DNA of 64,000 nt from Bacillota bacterium. GTDB lineage: Bacteria; Bacillota; Clostridia; Lachnospirales; Lachnospiraceae. Numbering within the stretch: position 1 is the first letter of the stretch; each line of letters starts with the position of its first letter. Positions 25,177 to 34,207 of the stretch are shown piece by piece. The notes under the pieces are model-generated. The model did not search any database, was not told the origin of the DNA, and saw nothing but the letters and a program-made list of their open reading frames with translations. Where the stretch lies: positions 310,001-374,000 of the forward strand of contig JAEWQV010000010.1 in assembly GCA_023399055.1 (NCBI GenBank). The letters run 5' to 3'. A program made the position numbers and the translations under genes.

Positions 25177-26070
25177 TTAAAGAAATGAGTTGAGTTTACT
25201 TACAACCTCATCTCTAGTTGGAATGGATATGCTCGCTCCCTCTCTGGAGACCGTGATAGAGGAGGCCATAGCCGCCATTTCTAAGGCACTTTGCACTTCT
25301 ATTCCTTCTGCAATTGCGCTTATGAAATACCCAGAAAAGGTATCTCCTGCTGCCGTAGTATCCTTTACCTTAGTCGGAAAGATTGGTTGGGTATATTCCT
25401 GCTCTTTGTATTTATAAATAGCGCCTTTTTCACCAAGAGTAAGTATTATTCTTAACTCTGGATATTTGGCTGATAATTTTTCAATTATTTTCTCCGACTG
25501 GCTTTCACCACTAAGCTCCAAGCCTTCGGTTTCATTCAGAATTAACCAAGTAACACCCGAGAAATCCATTGCTTTTAACTTCTCATCAATTGGCGAAGGA
25601 TTGAGTGCTACTTTAATACCTGCTTTTGCTGCCTTATGTAAAAGATAATCAAGATTACTAATTTCATTCTGTAATACAAGTATATAATCCTCGGAGATTG
25701 TTGCAAGGACAGCATCAATATCCTGTGTTGTAATCTCCAGATTGCTTCCACCAAATAACAGGATACAGTTCTCACCCTTAGGGTCCACCTGAATAATTGC
25801 ATGTCCGGTTGCCGTTCCCTTGCTATTAATAAGAGACGTATCAACGCCACCCTCCTGTAATGCTTGCATAACCAGTTCTGCATTTGATCCAACTTTTCCA
25901 GCATGATATACGTAGGAACCTGCCTTTGCCAAAGCAATCGATTGGTTTAGACCTTTGCCCCCCGGAAAGCATTGATACTGTGTGGAAGCTAGTGTTTCTC
26001 CCGGTTTAAGAAAATGAGGAATCTGATAAACATGATCAATGTTGATGGACCCAAAATTTAAAATTTTCAT
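25177..26070 (-). CDS. ribokinase-like PfkB sugar kinase
   Basis: 297 residues. It starts MKILNFGSINIDHVY and has the ribokinase signature FPGGKGLNQSIALAKAG (around residues 35-51) and the C-terminal TTAAGDTFSGYF with catalytic Asp. Length and motifs fit RbsK, which forms ribose-5-phosphate. No ribose transporter is adjacent, and the neighbouring nucleoside-hydrolase-like gene suggests a released pentose as substrate. AGGAGG precedes the ATG and a cre-like sequence (26105-26118) lies 35 bases upstream. Another pentose cannot be excluded, so rbsK is not assigned. Confidence 0.82.
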   Translation of the reverse strand: MKILNFGSINIDHVYQIPHFLKPGETLASTQYQCFPGGKGLNQSIALAKAGSYVYHAGKVGSNAELVMQALQEGGVDTSLINSKGTATGHAIIQVDPKGENCILLFGGSNLEITTQDIDAVLATISEDYILVLQNEISNLDYLLHKAAKAGIKVALNPSPIDEKLKAMDFSGVTWLILNETEGLELSGESQSEKIIEKLSAKYPELRIILTLGEKGAIYKYKEQEYTQPIFPTKVKDTTAAGDTFSGYFISAIAEGIEVQSALEMAAMASSITVSREGASISIPTRDEVVSKLNSFL

Positions 26071-26104
26071 TCTGTACCTCCTGTTATGTAATCTGTAAAT
26101 TGTT

Positions 26105-26118
26105 TGTAAACGTTCAGA
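26105..26118. promoter_or_regulatory. cre-like site upstream of the ribokinase-like gene
   Basis: TGTAAACGTTCAGA matches the cre consensus at 13 of 14 positions and lies 35 bases upstream of the start codon. This would permit CcpA repression by preferred sugars. Confidence 0.35.
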
Positions 26119-26184
26119 ACCAAGTATAAAATTTAAAAACGTGTCATGAAAGCTTAGTTTCTTAGGGTTATTTTTAATACAAGA

Positions 26185-26204
26185 TGAAACGGCAAATCGT
26201 TCCC
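26185..26204. repeat. palindromic repeat, copy 3 (degenerate)
   Basis: TGAAACGGCAAATCGTTCCC, preceded by ACAAGA as in copy 1 at 12934-12953. It lies between the GH94 stop and the ribokinase-like gene, next to interspersed repeat copy 2. Confidence 0.5.
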
Positions 26205-26228
26205 CTTTTCATGTTTTCATGTTTTAGC

Positions 26229-26277
26229 GAGAGCCAAACAGCGAGGAAACCGTTCAAGCTCGGTTCTGAATAGTTAC
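26229..26277. repeat. short interspersed repeat, copy 2
   Basis: Shares GAGCCAAACAGCGAGGAAAC and TTCTGAATAGTTAC with the copy at 3999-4051. Here too it lies just past the stop of a minus-strand gene (GH94, stop at 26311). Confidence 0.7.
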
Positions 26278-26310
26278 AATCATTTTATATCCTTACAATA
26301 ATTTTACATC

Positions 26311-28611
26311 TTACAGTTCAATTTGTATAGAATGAGAAGCACCATCTTGGAAAATTGGTAGCACGTTTCCATTCACCACCTTATGATCCACGGTTAACTT
26401 TACTATCCCTTTTTGTCTACCGTTCTTATTTACAATTTCAATATTGTATACACTGTTACGGAAGGTCCTCTTAAAGCTAACTTGTTTCCAATCGGAAGGA
26501 ATACAGGGATCCAGGGTAATTGTTTCATATCCTGGGAAGAAACCCATCATATATTGTGTAACAGCACGGTATACCCAACCTGCAGTACCTGTTACCCAGG
26601 CAAACATTGTCTCACCTGCTCTTGGATTTTCCGGTCCAAGATACATATTTGTCAAAGCATAAGGTTCACATCCAGAATGTGTAGAGGGATTCTTATCACT
26701 GTCGGGCAAGATTTTACTTAAGGTTTCATATGCAATATCTCCTCTTCCCTCAATACAGTCAGCAACTACCTTAAATACTCCACCATGGCAGTAAGGTGTT
26801 GAGTTCTCCCATATACCAGGTACAAAGCTACTTAATCTTCCGATATTAGGTTGATATTTTCGGTAAGCCGGGTACAAAGTTAAGGGTCCAAAATCCGAAT
26901 CCAAATAAGTATCAATTGCTTTTAAACATTTGGTAAGTCTCTCGCCTTCTACCACCTTCGAAAGGATCGCCCAGGTTTGACTATTCAGATATATTTTCCC
27001 TTCCTTTTCTGTATTTGTACCAACTGCATTTCCCAAATCATTAAAAGCCGCCAGATACCAATCACCATCCCAAGCCTTCTGATTAATGGTCTTTTTCATT
27101 CTTTCTTCTCTGGCCATCATTTCTTCTTCGATGGCTTTATCCTTATAAACTTCTCTCACTATTTCCGCAGTATTTTGCAGTGCATAACATAGTGCAATGG
27201 AAGTCCAGACACTTTCACCCTTACCTCCAGTTCCAATACCATTTAAGGAGTCATTCCAATCACCATCATGGGCAAGTACAAGGCCATGCTCCCCTAAATC
27301 CTCGGAAGAATATCTGGCAGCGGTCAGAATATGTCCCCATACGGTATCTTCGCCCTCGTCCAGATAAGGTACTAGGGTGTCTAAAAAAGCTGTGTCCCCT
27401 GTTTCTTTTAAATAAGCATTGATGGTAGGTGCAATCCAGGTTGGCCCATCGGAATAAATATGATGGTCAAGGGGAAGCCAACCACGAACACATCTTCCAT
27501 CCTTATACTGATAACGTAAGGTTTCAATAATTTTTTCTTTTGACAGTTCAGGATTAAAAGCAGCAATTGCCCAAGCATCCTGTAACTGATCACGAAAACC
27601 TTTCCCTGTATCACGACCAACCTCAGCGCATAATTGTACTTGTTGTTTCACCCAAGCATTTGCTATGTAATTAATTTTATCATCAGGAGTCACCACATAA
27701 TTATCATCAAAGATTTTTCGTTTTTCAGCTATTAAACGTTTAAAATCTGCTTCAATCTTACCAGCAGCAAATAAGGTCGCTGTAATTTGAATTGCGGTCT
27801 TCATTTCATCTGCAGCTCCAAGCAGATAATGATAGGTAAACTCTTCACCTGGTTCTAAATGAAAGCTATGCTCCAGTGCACCAACCATCTGCTCGCAGGC
27901 TGCTATACTGTTGGTTAACTGGTCTTTCTTTAGACCCAGCGGATTTTCAAAGCTCCCATATCTACCAAGGAATGCTTTTCTGCTACTTTCAAAACCGGAG
28001 ATTTTGTGATCCGAGGCAACAAATCCATTAAACCAATCATGTGGACGTTCCTGTGCTTCGTTGTAACAGAGCAAAAGATTATGTTCTTCCTCAAATCTAC
28101 TAAATACATAAGAATTATAATCACTGTATCTAGCATATCCCTCTAATAGAAAGTCACAGACAAAATAGATGTTAAAGTCCTTCGCATTGTCTGTTTCATT
28201 TTTTAAGGTTACTGTCCAGATTTCAGCAGGTTGATCCTCATTAACAAAAACCGTTGTTTTTACAGATAGCCCATTTAATTTACCCTCAATAGTGGAATAA
28301 CCAGGTCCATGGGTACACTGATAACTGTCCAAAGGAGTTTTCACTGGATACCAACCCGGATTCCATAACGTATCATTTTCTTTTATATAGAAATATCTGC
28401 CACCATCCCGAAGGATGCTACATCTTCCTTTGCCATTGGGGTCTATATAACTTGCAGCTCTTCCACCATAAGCTCCTACTCCTCCACCAAAATGATTAAT
28501 CCCTGATAAGAATTTATTATTCCAGGCATAATTTAATAATGGTCTTGGTGTATTTAAATCTGTTATTAAGTATTCTTCTCCATTATTAATAAAGCTTCCA
28601 AAAGAACTCAT
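26311..28611 (-). CDS. GH94 glycoside phosphorylase
   Basis: 766 residues. An N-terminal beta-sandwich (about 1-270) leads through a helical linker to an alpha/alpha barrel. GH94 signatures are GKGFRDQLQDAWA (around 337-349), LPLDHHIYSDGPTWI (around 379-393) and the catalytic-acid motif HDGDWNDSLNG (around 448-458). GH94 enzymes cleave beta-linked disaccharides with phosphate to give a sugar-1-phosphate. The acceptor cannot be read from sequence; in this locus an atypical beta-glucoside or uronic-acid-containing disaccharide is as likely as cellobiose. There is no signal peptide. AAGGAG supports the start. Confidence 0.88.
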   Translation of the reverse strand: MSSFGSFINNGEEYLITDLNTPRPLLNYAWNNKFLSGINHFGGGVGAYGGRAASYIDPNGKGRCSILRDGGRYFYIKENDTLWNPGWYPVKTPLDSYQCTHGPGYSTIEGKLNGLSVKTTVFVNEDQPAEIWTVTLKNETDNAKDFNIYFVCDFLLEGYARYSDYNSYVFSRFEEEHNLLLCYNEAQERPHDWFNGFVASDHKISGFESSRKAFLGRYGSFENPLGLKKDQLTNSIAACEQMVGALEHSFHLEPGEEFTYHYLLGAADEMKTAIQITATLFAAGKIEADFKRLIAEKRKIFDDNYVVTPDDKINYIANAWVKQQVQLCAEVGRDTGKGFRDQLQDAWAIAAFNPELSKEKIIETLRYQYKDGRCVRGWLPLDHHIYSDGPTWIAPTINAYLKETGDTAFLDTLVPYLDEGEDTVWGHILTAARYSSEDLGEHGLVLAHDGDWNDSLNGIGTGGKGESVWTSIALCYALQNTAEIVREVYKDKAIEEEMMAREERMKKTINQKAWDGDWYLAAFNDLGNAVGTNTEKEGKIYLNSQTWAILSKVVEGERLTKCLKAIDTYLDSDFGPLTLYPAYRKYQPNIGRLSSFVPGIWENSTPYCHGGVFKVVADCIEGRGDIAYETLSKILPDSDKNPSTHSGCEPYALTNMYLGPENPRAGETMFAWVTGTAGWVYRAVTQYMMGFFPGYETITLDPCIPSDWKQVSFKRTFRNSVYNIEIVNKNGRQKGIVKLTVDHKVVNGNVLPIFQDGASHSIQIEL

Positions 28612-28757
28612 TTTCTCGACTCCTTCTAAATTCGTTAATCTGTGTATTTCTTCGCTAGACTTAATTTAAAGATTATTAACACAACTCTAATTGAAAATTT
28701 TAGAGATTTTATTCAATAAAAATTATTTTATCATGAGGTTTGAGTCATTAACATATT

Positions 28758-29771
28758 CTATAAGCGAATGACTTCCTCCTTCTCTGCTGATTCATAAGCT
28801 GCATATACCAATCTTAAGGTCTTTAAATTATCTTCGCCCGTGGTTTCTGCTTCCTTCTCACCTAACAAAGCTTGCAGAAAATCTCTGTTTGCCTCAATGG
28901 TCGCTGTCTGACTTAAATAGTATCTTCTGTCCACCCATTCATAGTAAGGAGTTATCACTCTGACCGAGTGGGTTCCCTCTTTCGTGGTGGTTCGTACCCA
29001 ACCATGAGGAGCAAGTTCTATGGACCCATTGTCTCCCTCAATTATAAGAAAGGTCTCCGGGAAGCAGTCCTGTTCGACTGTGGAGGTGTAAGAAAGTTCT
29101 ACGCTGCAATGCAGCCCACTCTCCATTTTTAAAGCGCAGGTAGCAACATCTTCACCCTTAATGTTCTTATGAATGGTAGCTGTCTGGCAAAAGATACTTT
29201 TCGCTTCACCAAATAAAAATCTAACAGTATCAAATATATGTGTCCCCATATCTGTCAGGATAAACTGCTCCAATTCAGCAAGAAAAGGTTGGTTCTCAAA
29301 TACAGGAAAACTATTACTATAGGTAATACGTGCTCTGAACGGCTTACCTATACAACCCTCCTCCAGTCTTTTTTTCACTTCTCTGATTGGATACTGCCAT
29401 CTCCAATTATCATGAATCATGAGAGGAACCTTAGCTTCCTTGCATACGTTTACCATTCTTTCTGCTGCGATATAGTTTGGAGCCATTGGCTTCTGGCAGA
29501 TTACAGGGACGCCATACTGAGCAGCCATTGTGGTAAACTTCTCATGCGTATCAACATCTGTTATGATATCTACAAAATCTAATTCTTCATTTTTAAATAA
29601 TTCTTCTGCCGAGTCATAGATTTTAGTTACACCGAATTTATTTGCTATCCTTTCTGCATTGGTACGTGTTCTGTTATAAACTGCAACTAACTCCACGCCC
29701 CCAACTTCCATCCAACCAGCTATTTGATATGTTGACCAATAGCCACAGCCAATTACTGCAAATTTCTTCAT
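28758..29771 (-). CDS. Gfo/Idh/MocA family sugar dehydrogenase
   Basis: 337 residues. The N-terminal Rossmann fold starts VIGCGYWSTYQIAGW (dinucleotide loop), followed by QKPMAPNY (catalytic Lys, usually in an EKP motif) and a C-terminal alpha/beta domain with a DMGTHIFDTVRFL segment. The family oxidises or epimerises sugars and inositols using NAD(P). It lies 21 bases downstream of the 6PGDH_C-type gene, in the cluster with the apiosidase-like enzyme. In known apiose catabolism the first step, apiose to apionolactone, is made by a member of this family, which makes this a candidate ApsD. The substrate is inferred from context. Confidence 0.85.
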   Translation of the reverse strand: MKKFAVIGCGYWSTYQIAGWMEVGGVELVAVYNRTRTNAERIANKFGVTKIYDSAEELFKNEELDFVDIITDVDTHEKFTTMAAQYGVPVICQKPMAPNYIAAERMVNVCKEAKVPLMIHDNWRWQYPIREVKKRLEEGCIGKPFRARITYSNSFPVFENQPFLAELEQFILTDMGTHIFDTVRFLFGEAKSIFCQTATIHKNIKGEDVATCALKMESGLHCSVELSYTSTVEQDCFPETFLIIEGDNGSIELAPHGWVRTTTKEGTHSVRVITPYYEWVDRRYYLSQTATIEANRDFLQALLGEKEAETTGEDNLKTLRLVYAAYESAEKEEVIRL

Positions 29772-29792
29772 AGGTCCCCCTTCGTCTTCCTA

Positions 29793-30647
29793 CTACTTTT
29801 GTGGATGGAGCATTTTGTTAACAGTGTCTTTCACAACCTCGGGTTCAAATACTTCCTTCCAGGTTTCCTTGAAAACCTTTTCATAACCCACACGAATGGC
29901 AACCTTTGCTCCATCGGAGAAAGGAGATCCAATTGCTCCAAAAGCAATCGCTAAAGGGATCTGTGTATGACCAAGTAAAAATGCTCTTGCTGCTTCTTCC
30001 GGTACACCTCTTCTTACAACCTCATCTAGAGATTCCTTCATTAAAGTTGCTGCAGCTGCAATTACAACTTCTGCTGCCGCTGGCTCCAATAATGCCATCT
30101 GCTCCACTGTAATTCTGTGGCATTTTTTCACTGGTTGGAACATTTCTATACAGATCTTTTCTGCTAGCTCAAATAATTCGTCCTTACCTTGAACTTTTGC
30201 AATAACAATGTCCTGTTCCGCTGCAATTCCTCCAAAGAAATCCTTCTTTGCTTCTTCCGTCTTTTGCTCATAGAACAACTCTGGATGACAGGGATGGGTT
30301 ACCACAAAGGTACAATCCTCCCTCATAGCTAGTTCGCCTGCATACGCAGCTGCTGGATCAAGAAGAATTACCGTTGTATCCGGTGTAAGTAATGGCACTA
30401 CAAAACCAGATATCTCATTAATTTTTGCATCGGGTACGGCTAATATAACAACATTACTTATTGTAACTGCCTCCTCTATCGAGGTTACTACCAAGCTTCT
30501 ATCCATTAATCTTTCAATTCCAGCTTCACCTTTCTCACAAAAGAATAGATTATAATTAAACTTTACCAGGTTGTCTGAAATACGACATCCCATCTTGCCA
30601 CCAGCTCCGATAACCGTAATTGTAGTTTTCTTTCCATTCATACTCAT
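29793..30647 (-). CDS. NAD-dependent 6PGDH_C-type oxidoreductase, candidate D-apionate oxidoisomerase
   Basis: 284 residues. The N-terminal Rossmann loop TVIGAGGKMGCRI (around residues 11-23) is followed by LAVPDAKINEI and THPCHPELF, then an all-helical C-terminal domain (VEQMALLEPAAAEVVIAAA) of the kind annotated phosphogluconate dehydrogenase C-terminal-like. This architecture is that of ApnO, the D-apionate oxidoisomerase of oxidative apiose catabolism. It is flanked by a Gfo/Idh/MocA dehydrogenase, a TIM-barrel protein and an amidohydrolase, with an apiosidase-like enzyme nearby, which supports that reading. Other beta-hydroxyacid dehydrogenase functions remain possible. Confidence 0.72.
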   Translation of the reverse strand: MSMNGKKTTITVIGAGGKMGCRISDNLVKFNYNLFFCEKGEAGIERLMDRSLVVTSIEEAVTISNVVILAVPDAKINEISGFVVPLLTPDTTVILLDPAAAYAGELAMREDCTFVVTHPCHPELFYEQKTEEAKKDFFGGIAAEQDIVIAKVQGKDELFELAEKICIEMFQPVKKCHRITVEQMALLEPAAAEVVIAAAATLMKESLDEVVRRGVPEEAARAFLLGHTQIPLAIAFGAIGSPFSDGAKVAIRVGYEKVFKETWKEVFEPEVVKDTVNKMLHPQK

Positions 30648-30721
30648 AATATCCTCTCTTTCAACTAATCCACTTATTTACGAACTTTGCTCTACCTAGT
30701 CCACTTTTTACGAACTTTGCT

Positions 30722-31534
30722 CTAATTAATCCACATTTTCAAGTATTCAATACTCTCTTTTGCCCATTGCTTTTCTCGTTCTATTGTTTGTTCCACTGAA
30801 GCTGTGAACGGAGTCCATAGTTCCAAAATCACACTACAGTTACTTTCCCCTTCAACTAGATGTTGCTTTAATTTCCTACCGTCCAGCATTCCTTGCCCTG
30901 CTGGACTTCCTAAGATTTCAAACCCCAGCATACTGTCAATGCGTTTTATGATAAAGTCCTTGTAATGCAGGTTAATAACATAAGGCGCAAGCTCTTTGAT
31001 AACTTGTTCTGGAGCTTCCAGTGCTCCAAAAGAATTCACCGTATCGAGACAAATGCCTACAAATCTGCTATCCAACTGCTTCACCAGATATGCCAGGTCT
31101 TTCACACTATGTCTTTCATGATTTTCGATTGCTAATTTAATATTAAAGTTTTCTAAATCAGGTATAACTTGCTTTAGAGTACTTAACGCATCTTCAATAT
31201 CAAGAATTCCATTTTCTTTATGTAGTATCACCCTTAATAAATCTGAGTTCAAAAACTTTGCTATCTTTAGATAACCTCTTAGATGGTCAGGCTCAATTCC
31301 CTTGGTTCCGACTTCTATCGTAATCTCTGCTTTCTCTGCAGCCTCTTTTAATTCCAGAAGTTCCCTGGGAGTAAGTAAATGCAGAGGTAAATTATCACAG
31401 ATTTGTACTAGCTGAACATTTAACTCAGCTGCTTTTTGTATCAACTCCAGCGCAGTCAGTTTTCTTTCAGGCGTGGGATAGCCAGGAATACCAATAGCCC
31501 AGGTAAACGTATATGAACCAATTCCTAATTTCAT
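30722..31534 (-). CDS. sugar phosphate isomerase/epimerase-like TIM-barrel protein
   Basis: 270 residues of the xylose isomerase-like/AP endonuclease 2 superfamily. Metal ligands are visible in order: Glu in LAIENHER (around residue 138), Asp in CLDTVNSFG (around 169), His in NLHYKDF (around 194) and Glu in VILELWTP (around 239). Family members include isomerases, epimerases, dehydratases and the 3-oxo-isoapionate decarboxylase OiaC. Lying directly upstream of the ApnO-like gene, an OiaC-type role (3-oxo-isoapionate to L-erythrulose and CO2) is an attractive inference. The ribosome site (GAAAGGG) is rather far from the ATG. Confidence 0.78.
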   Translation of the reverse strand: MKLGIGSYTFTWAIGIPGYPTPERKLTALELIQKAAELNVQLVQICDNLPLHLLTPRELLELKEAAEKAEITIEVGTKGIEPDHLRGYLKIAKFLNSDLLRVILHKENGILDIEDALSTLKQVIPDLENFNIKLAIENHERHSVKDLAYLVKQLDSRFVGICLDTVNSFGALEAPEQVIKELAPYVINLHYKDFIIKRIDSMLGFEILGSPAGQGMLDGRKLKQHLVEGESNCSVILELWTPFTASVEQTIEREKQWAKESIEYLKMWIN

Positions 31535-31704
31535 ACAAAATATGTCCCTTTCTTAATACAAACAAACCTAATATGCTGAATGTACTATAGTATCAAAAGC
31601 CTACTAACAATTTAACTTCGCAATTTGCACATTAATTGTCTATAGCTTATAAGTGCTGCAAATTGACGAACTATGTATAACTAGCTTTTTACCTTAAACA
31701 GCAA

Positions 31705-32463
31705 TTACCCTTTAACATTCAGTTTAAGATTGAACACTTCTATCGCTGTTCCAGACAATACCCTCTCAAGTTTTTCCTCATCCTCTAGCAATGTTCTGTA
31801 TTTTGTTAATTCCACTGGTACATTGATGGCATGGTCGGATGAAAACATAACCCTAGATACCCCAATGGTTTCAATTAATTTTCTTAGATTTAGGATGCTT
31901 AGCCAACTTGGTTCCACATATACATTTTCAAAAGTTGAAGCAAGATACAAAGCCTGTTGAAAAAAAGCATCCGAGCCTCCATGTGCCAGAACAACTTTCA
32001 CATCCTTAAAAGCCGTGAGTGCCTTTATCAGGCTGACCGGGTCAGAAAAGGGGGCTCCCGCACCGGTATGAACCATAACTGGAATCTTTAAGCTTTTTGC
32101 CACCTCAAACACATGTAAGCCATCCTTAGAGGAAGGATGTACAGCATGTGCAATTGGAGTGATTTTAAGAGCAACAAAACCTAGTTCCTCAACACATCGT
32201 CTCGCTTCCTGCTCATAGTCTTCTGGTGTAAAATGAGGATTAATGGAAGCCATTCCCCATATTTGAACACTATTATTTTTACTAAATTCATAGATGCGAT
32301 TATGAATATCTACAGTGTCCTGTATATAAGGTCGATTGATGAAAGGCTGGACAATTGCTCCATCCACCTTATACTTTTTATAATAGTGAAGTAAACTATC
32401 TTCCTTTGCTTCTTCATCAAACACAAAATCATAGCCTAAATGAGCATGTGAATCTATAATCAT
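31705..32463 (-). CDS. amidohydrolase family 2 protein
   Basis: 252 residues of the metal-dependent amidohydrolase superfamily (ACMSD/PDC-lactonase branch). Landmarks: DSHAHLG (HxH metal motif, residues 4-10), VMVHTGAG (around 129), VVLAHGGS (around 155) and MFSSDHA (around 211, with the conserved Asp). Branch members hydrolyse lactones or decarboxylate acids. In the proposed apiose pathway a lactonase is needed to open apionolactone, and this protein could fill that step although it is not a known ApnL. GGAGG precedes the ATG, and the gene starts 15 bases after the apiosidase-like gene. Confidence 0.8.
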   Translation of the reverse strand: MIIDSHAHLGYDFVFDEEAKEDSLLHYYKKYKVDGAIVQPFINRPYIQDTVDIHNRIYEFSKNNSVQIWGMASINPHFTPEDYEQEARRCVEELGFVALKITPIAHAVHPSSKDGLHVFEVAKSLKIPVMVHTGAGAPFSDPVSLIKALTAFKDVKVVLAHGGSDAFFQQALYLASTFENVYVEPSWLSILNLRKLIETIGVSRVMFSSDHAINVPVELTKYRTLLEDEEKLERVLSGTAIEVFNLKLNVKG

Positions 32464-32477
32464 AGGAGCACCTCCGT

Positions 32478-34112
32478 TTACATTTCCCTACCTGCTGCTA
32501 ATCGTTTTATTACTAATACCCAATCTTTTCTACTATCTGCTTTAGGTGTTACAAAGTAATGACCAGAACAACTCTCTAGTTCCGTTTTTGCACCGTTGCA
32601 AGGATTATACCAGTAGTAGGAATATTCACTAAACGGCCCTATCAGATTAAGTTCACATTCTCCTTGGACAGGATAATAGATTGCAACGACCGAACAATCC
32701 CTGTTACTAAGGCAAACTGGTTGGGTTTCTCCTTTTTCTCCACTTACCCTGATTAGGATATTTTTATTTGGCTTCATCTCATAAAACTTTACCTCTCCAG
32801 TCATAAAACGCGCATAATGAATTAGGTAATCCGCTCCTCTGGAATCCGTTGCAATATTCATATGTGGCCCCCACGTATTATTAAACCCGTGTACCACCGG
32901 ATATCCAGCAAATCCAGCCCTCCATTGACCTCGTCTGGTATGATGATGGTTTAATAATTCATGTGCATCCACAGTACTCTGTCCCTCTGTCATCTCATAT
33001 CCAAACTCACTTAGCATTGTCGCCCTATCCTGGATCGGTACCAACTGCTGTATTTGTTCCTCCAAATGAGCACAGAGTTCAAGATCAGCTCCCGGTTTAT
33101 ATAATTCTTTCACCCAAGCTGTTTGTACTAGGTAAACTTCCAGATCCTGAACATTACTCATTCTATCCGTCAGTGGACTTGTTTCTTCTCCCCAGTTATG
33201 TACACCAATGGGATGCTTGTAAGGATCATTCTCCCTTATGAACTTTGTCATGCGTTTCATAAAGCGATCTGCTTCGGAATGATATTTTGCAGTACCCTCG
33301 GGATAAAATTCGTACTCATTAGCGGGGCACCATATATATACGCAAGGAAAAGCACTATATCTTGCTATAATATATTGAAACCAAAGTTCCTCATATTCTG
33401 GGATGAATCTTGCACGGTCATTGAAGGGAAACTCTAACATCCAAGCCTCAAAGATAACTTCTAATCCAATCCCCAGTTCTGAAGCAATTTGCATAACATC
33501 GTCCACTGCTTTAAAATAATTAAGGTTAAAACTCTTAAAATCCGGCCACTGCGCTGTTCCGCCCCAAGGCCAGCAATCCTTATTTATCCAGCTGCTATAC
33601 ACCGGAGAATGAAAAGAACTATTTTGCATGCGTACACGTAGATAGTTTACCCCTTGCTGTTTGCGCTTTTGTAAGATGGACTTGACATCAATTCCACAAG
33701 AATAAGCACCAAACAAATTGTACATGGTGTCTCCTAACAGGAAAAACGGTTCTCCATTCTCAAAGTAGAATTTCCAGTCCTTGGCGTTATCCACTTTAAG
33801 ACAACCTCGGGTATCTAGTTCATCTTCAGCAATCTCAAGCTCGACTTCATCTTCAAACCCTTTCACCCAAGAATTTGACTCTAGTTTACAACTCCAAGAA
33901 CCTGCTGCAATCGGTCTCCATCTAATTATCCAGGAATGTTCTCCATTTTCATCACTCCCGTTATAAAAACCAGTAACCATTTGACTAATTTGTTTCTCTT
34001 TATGACAAAAACTTGCTTTTATTTCAATATCCCAAAATGGATTGTCTATTTTCACATTGTTTGTAAGGCATATTTCCATTACTTTGCTCTGTAATCGATT
34101 TACTGAAATCAT
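32478..34112 (-). CDS. DUF5060/DUF4038 (apiosidase-like) glycoside hydrolase, GH140-related
   Basis: About 544 residues. An N-terminal beta-sandwich (residues about 10-105; DNPFWDIEIKASF, GFYNGSDENGEHSW, RWRPIAAGSWSC) fits DUF5060. A TIM-barrel of the DUF4038/apiosidase-like type follows (FLLGDTMYNLFGAYS, GVNYLRVRMQNSSF, YIWCPANEYEF, MLSEFGYEMTEG), then a small C-terminal sandwich. The Glu residues in NEYEF and SEFGYE are candidate catalytic residues. GH140 apiosidases of this fold cut the apiose-galacturonate bond in rhamnogalacturonan II. There is no signal peptide, so it would work on imported oligosaccharides. The start at 34112 has TGGAG six bases upstream; 34130 is an alternative. Activity is inferred. 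Confidence 0.68.
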   Translation of the reverse strand: MISVNRLQSKVMEICLTNNVKIDNPFWDIEIKASFCHKEKQISQMVTGFYNGSDENGEHSWIIRWRPIAAGSWSCKLESNSWVKGFEDEVELEIAEDELDTRGCLKVDNAKDWKFYFENGEPFFLLGDTMYNLFGAYSCGIDVKSILQKRKQQGVNYLRVRMQNSSFHSPVYSSWINKDCWPWGGTAQWPDFKSFNLNYFKAVDDVMQIASELGIGLEVIFEAWMLEFPFNDRARFIPEYEELWFQYIIARYSAFPCVYIWCPANEYEFYPEGTAKYHSEADRFMKRMTKFIRENDPYKHPIGVHNWGEETSPLTDRMSNVQDLEVYLVQTAWVKELYKPGADLELCAHLEEQIQQLVPIQDRATMLSEFGYEMTEGQSTVDAHELLNHHHTRRGQWRAGFAGYPVVHGFNNTWGPHMNIATDSRGADYLIHYARFMTGEVKFYEMKPNKNILIRVSGEKGETQPVCLSNRDCSVVAIYYPVQGECELNLIGPFSEYSYYWYNPCNGAKTELESCSGHYFVTPKADSRKDWVLVIKRLAAGREM

Positions 34113-34207
34113 ACTTAGCTCCATTCCCATACGTATTAGTGTTCATCTAATGTTTTATATCTACTACATACTTTGGTTATTTCGAATTATCAGCTATTAT
34201 CTTATTT

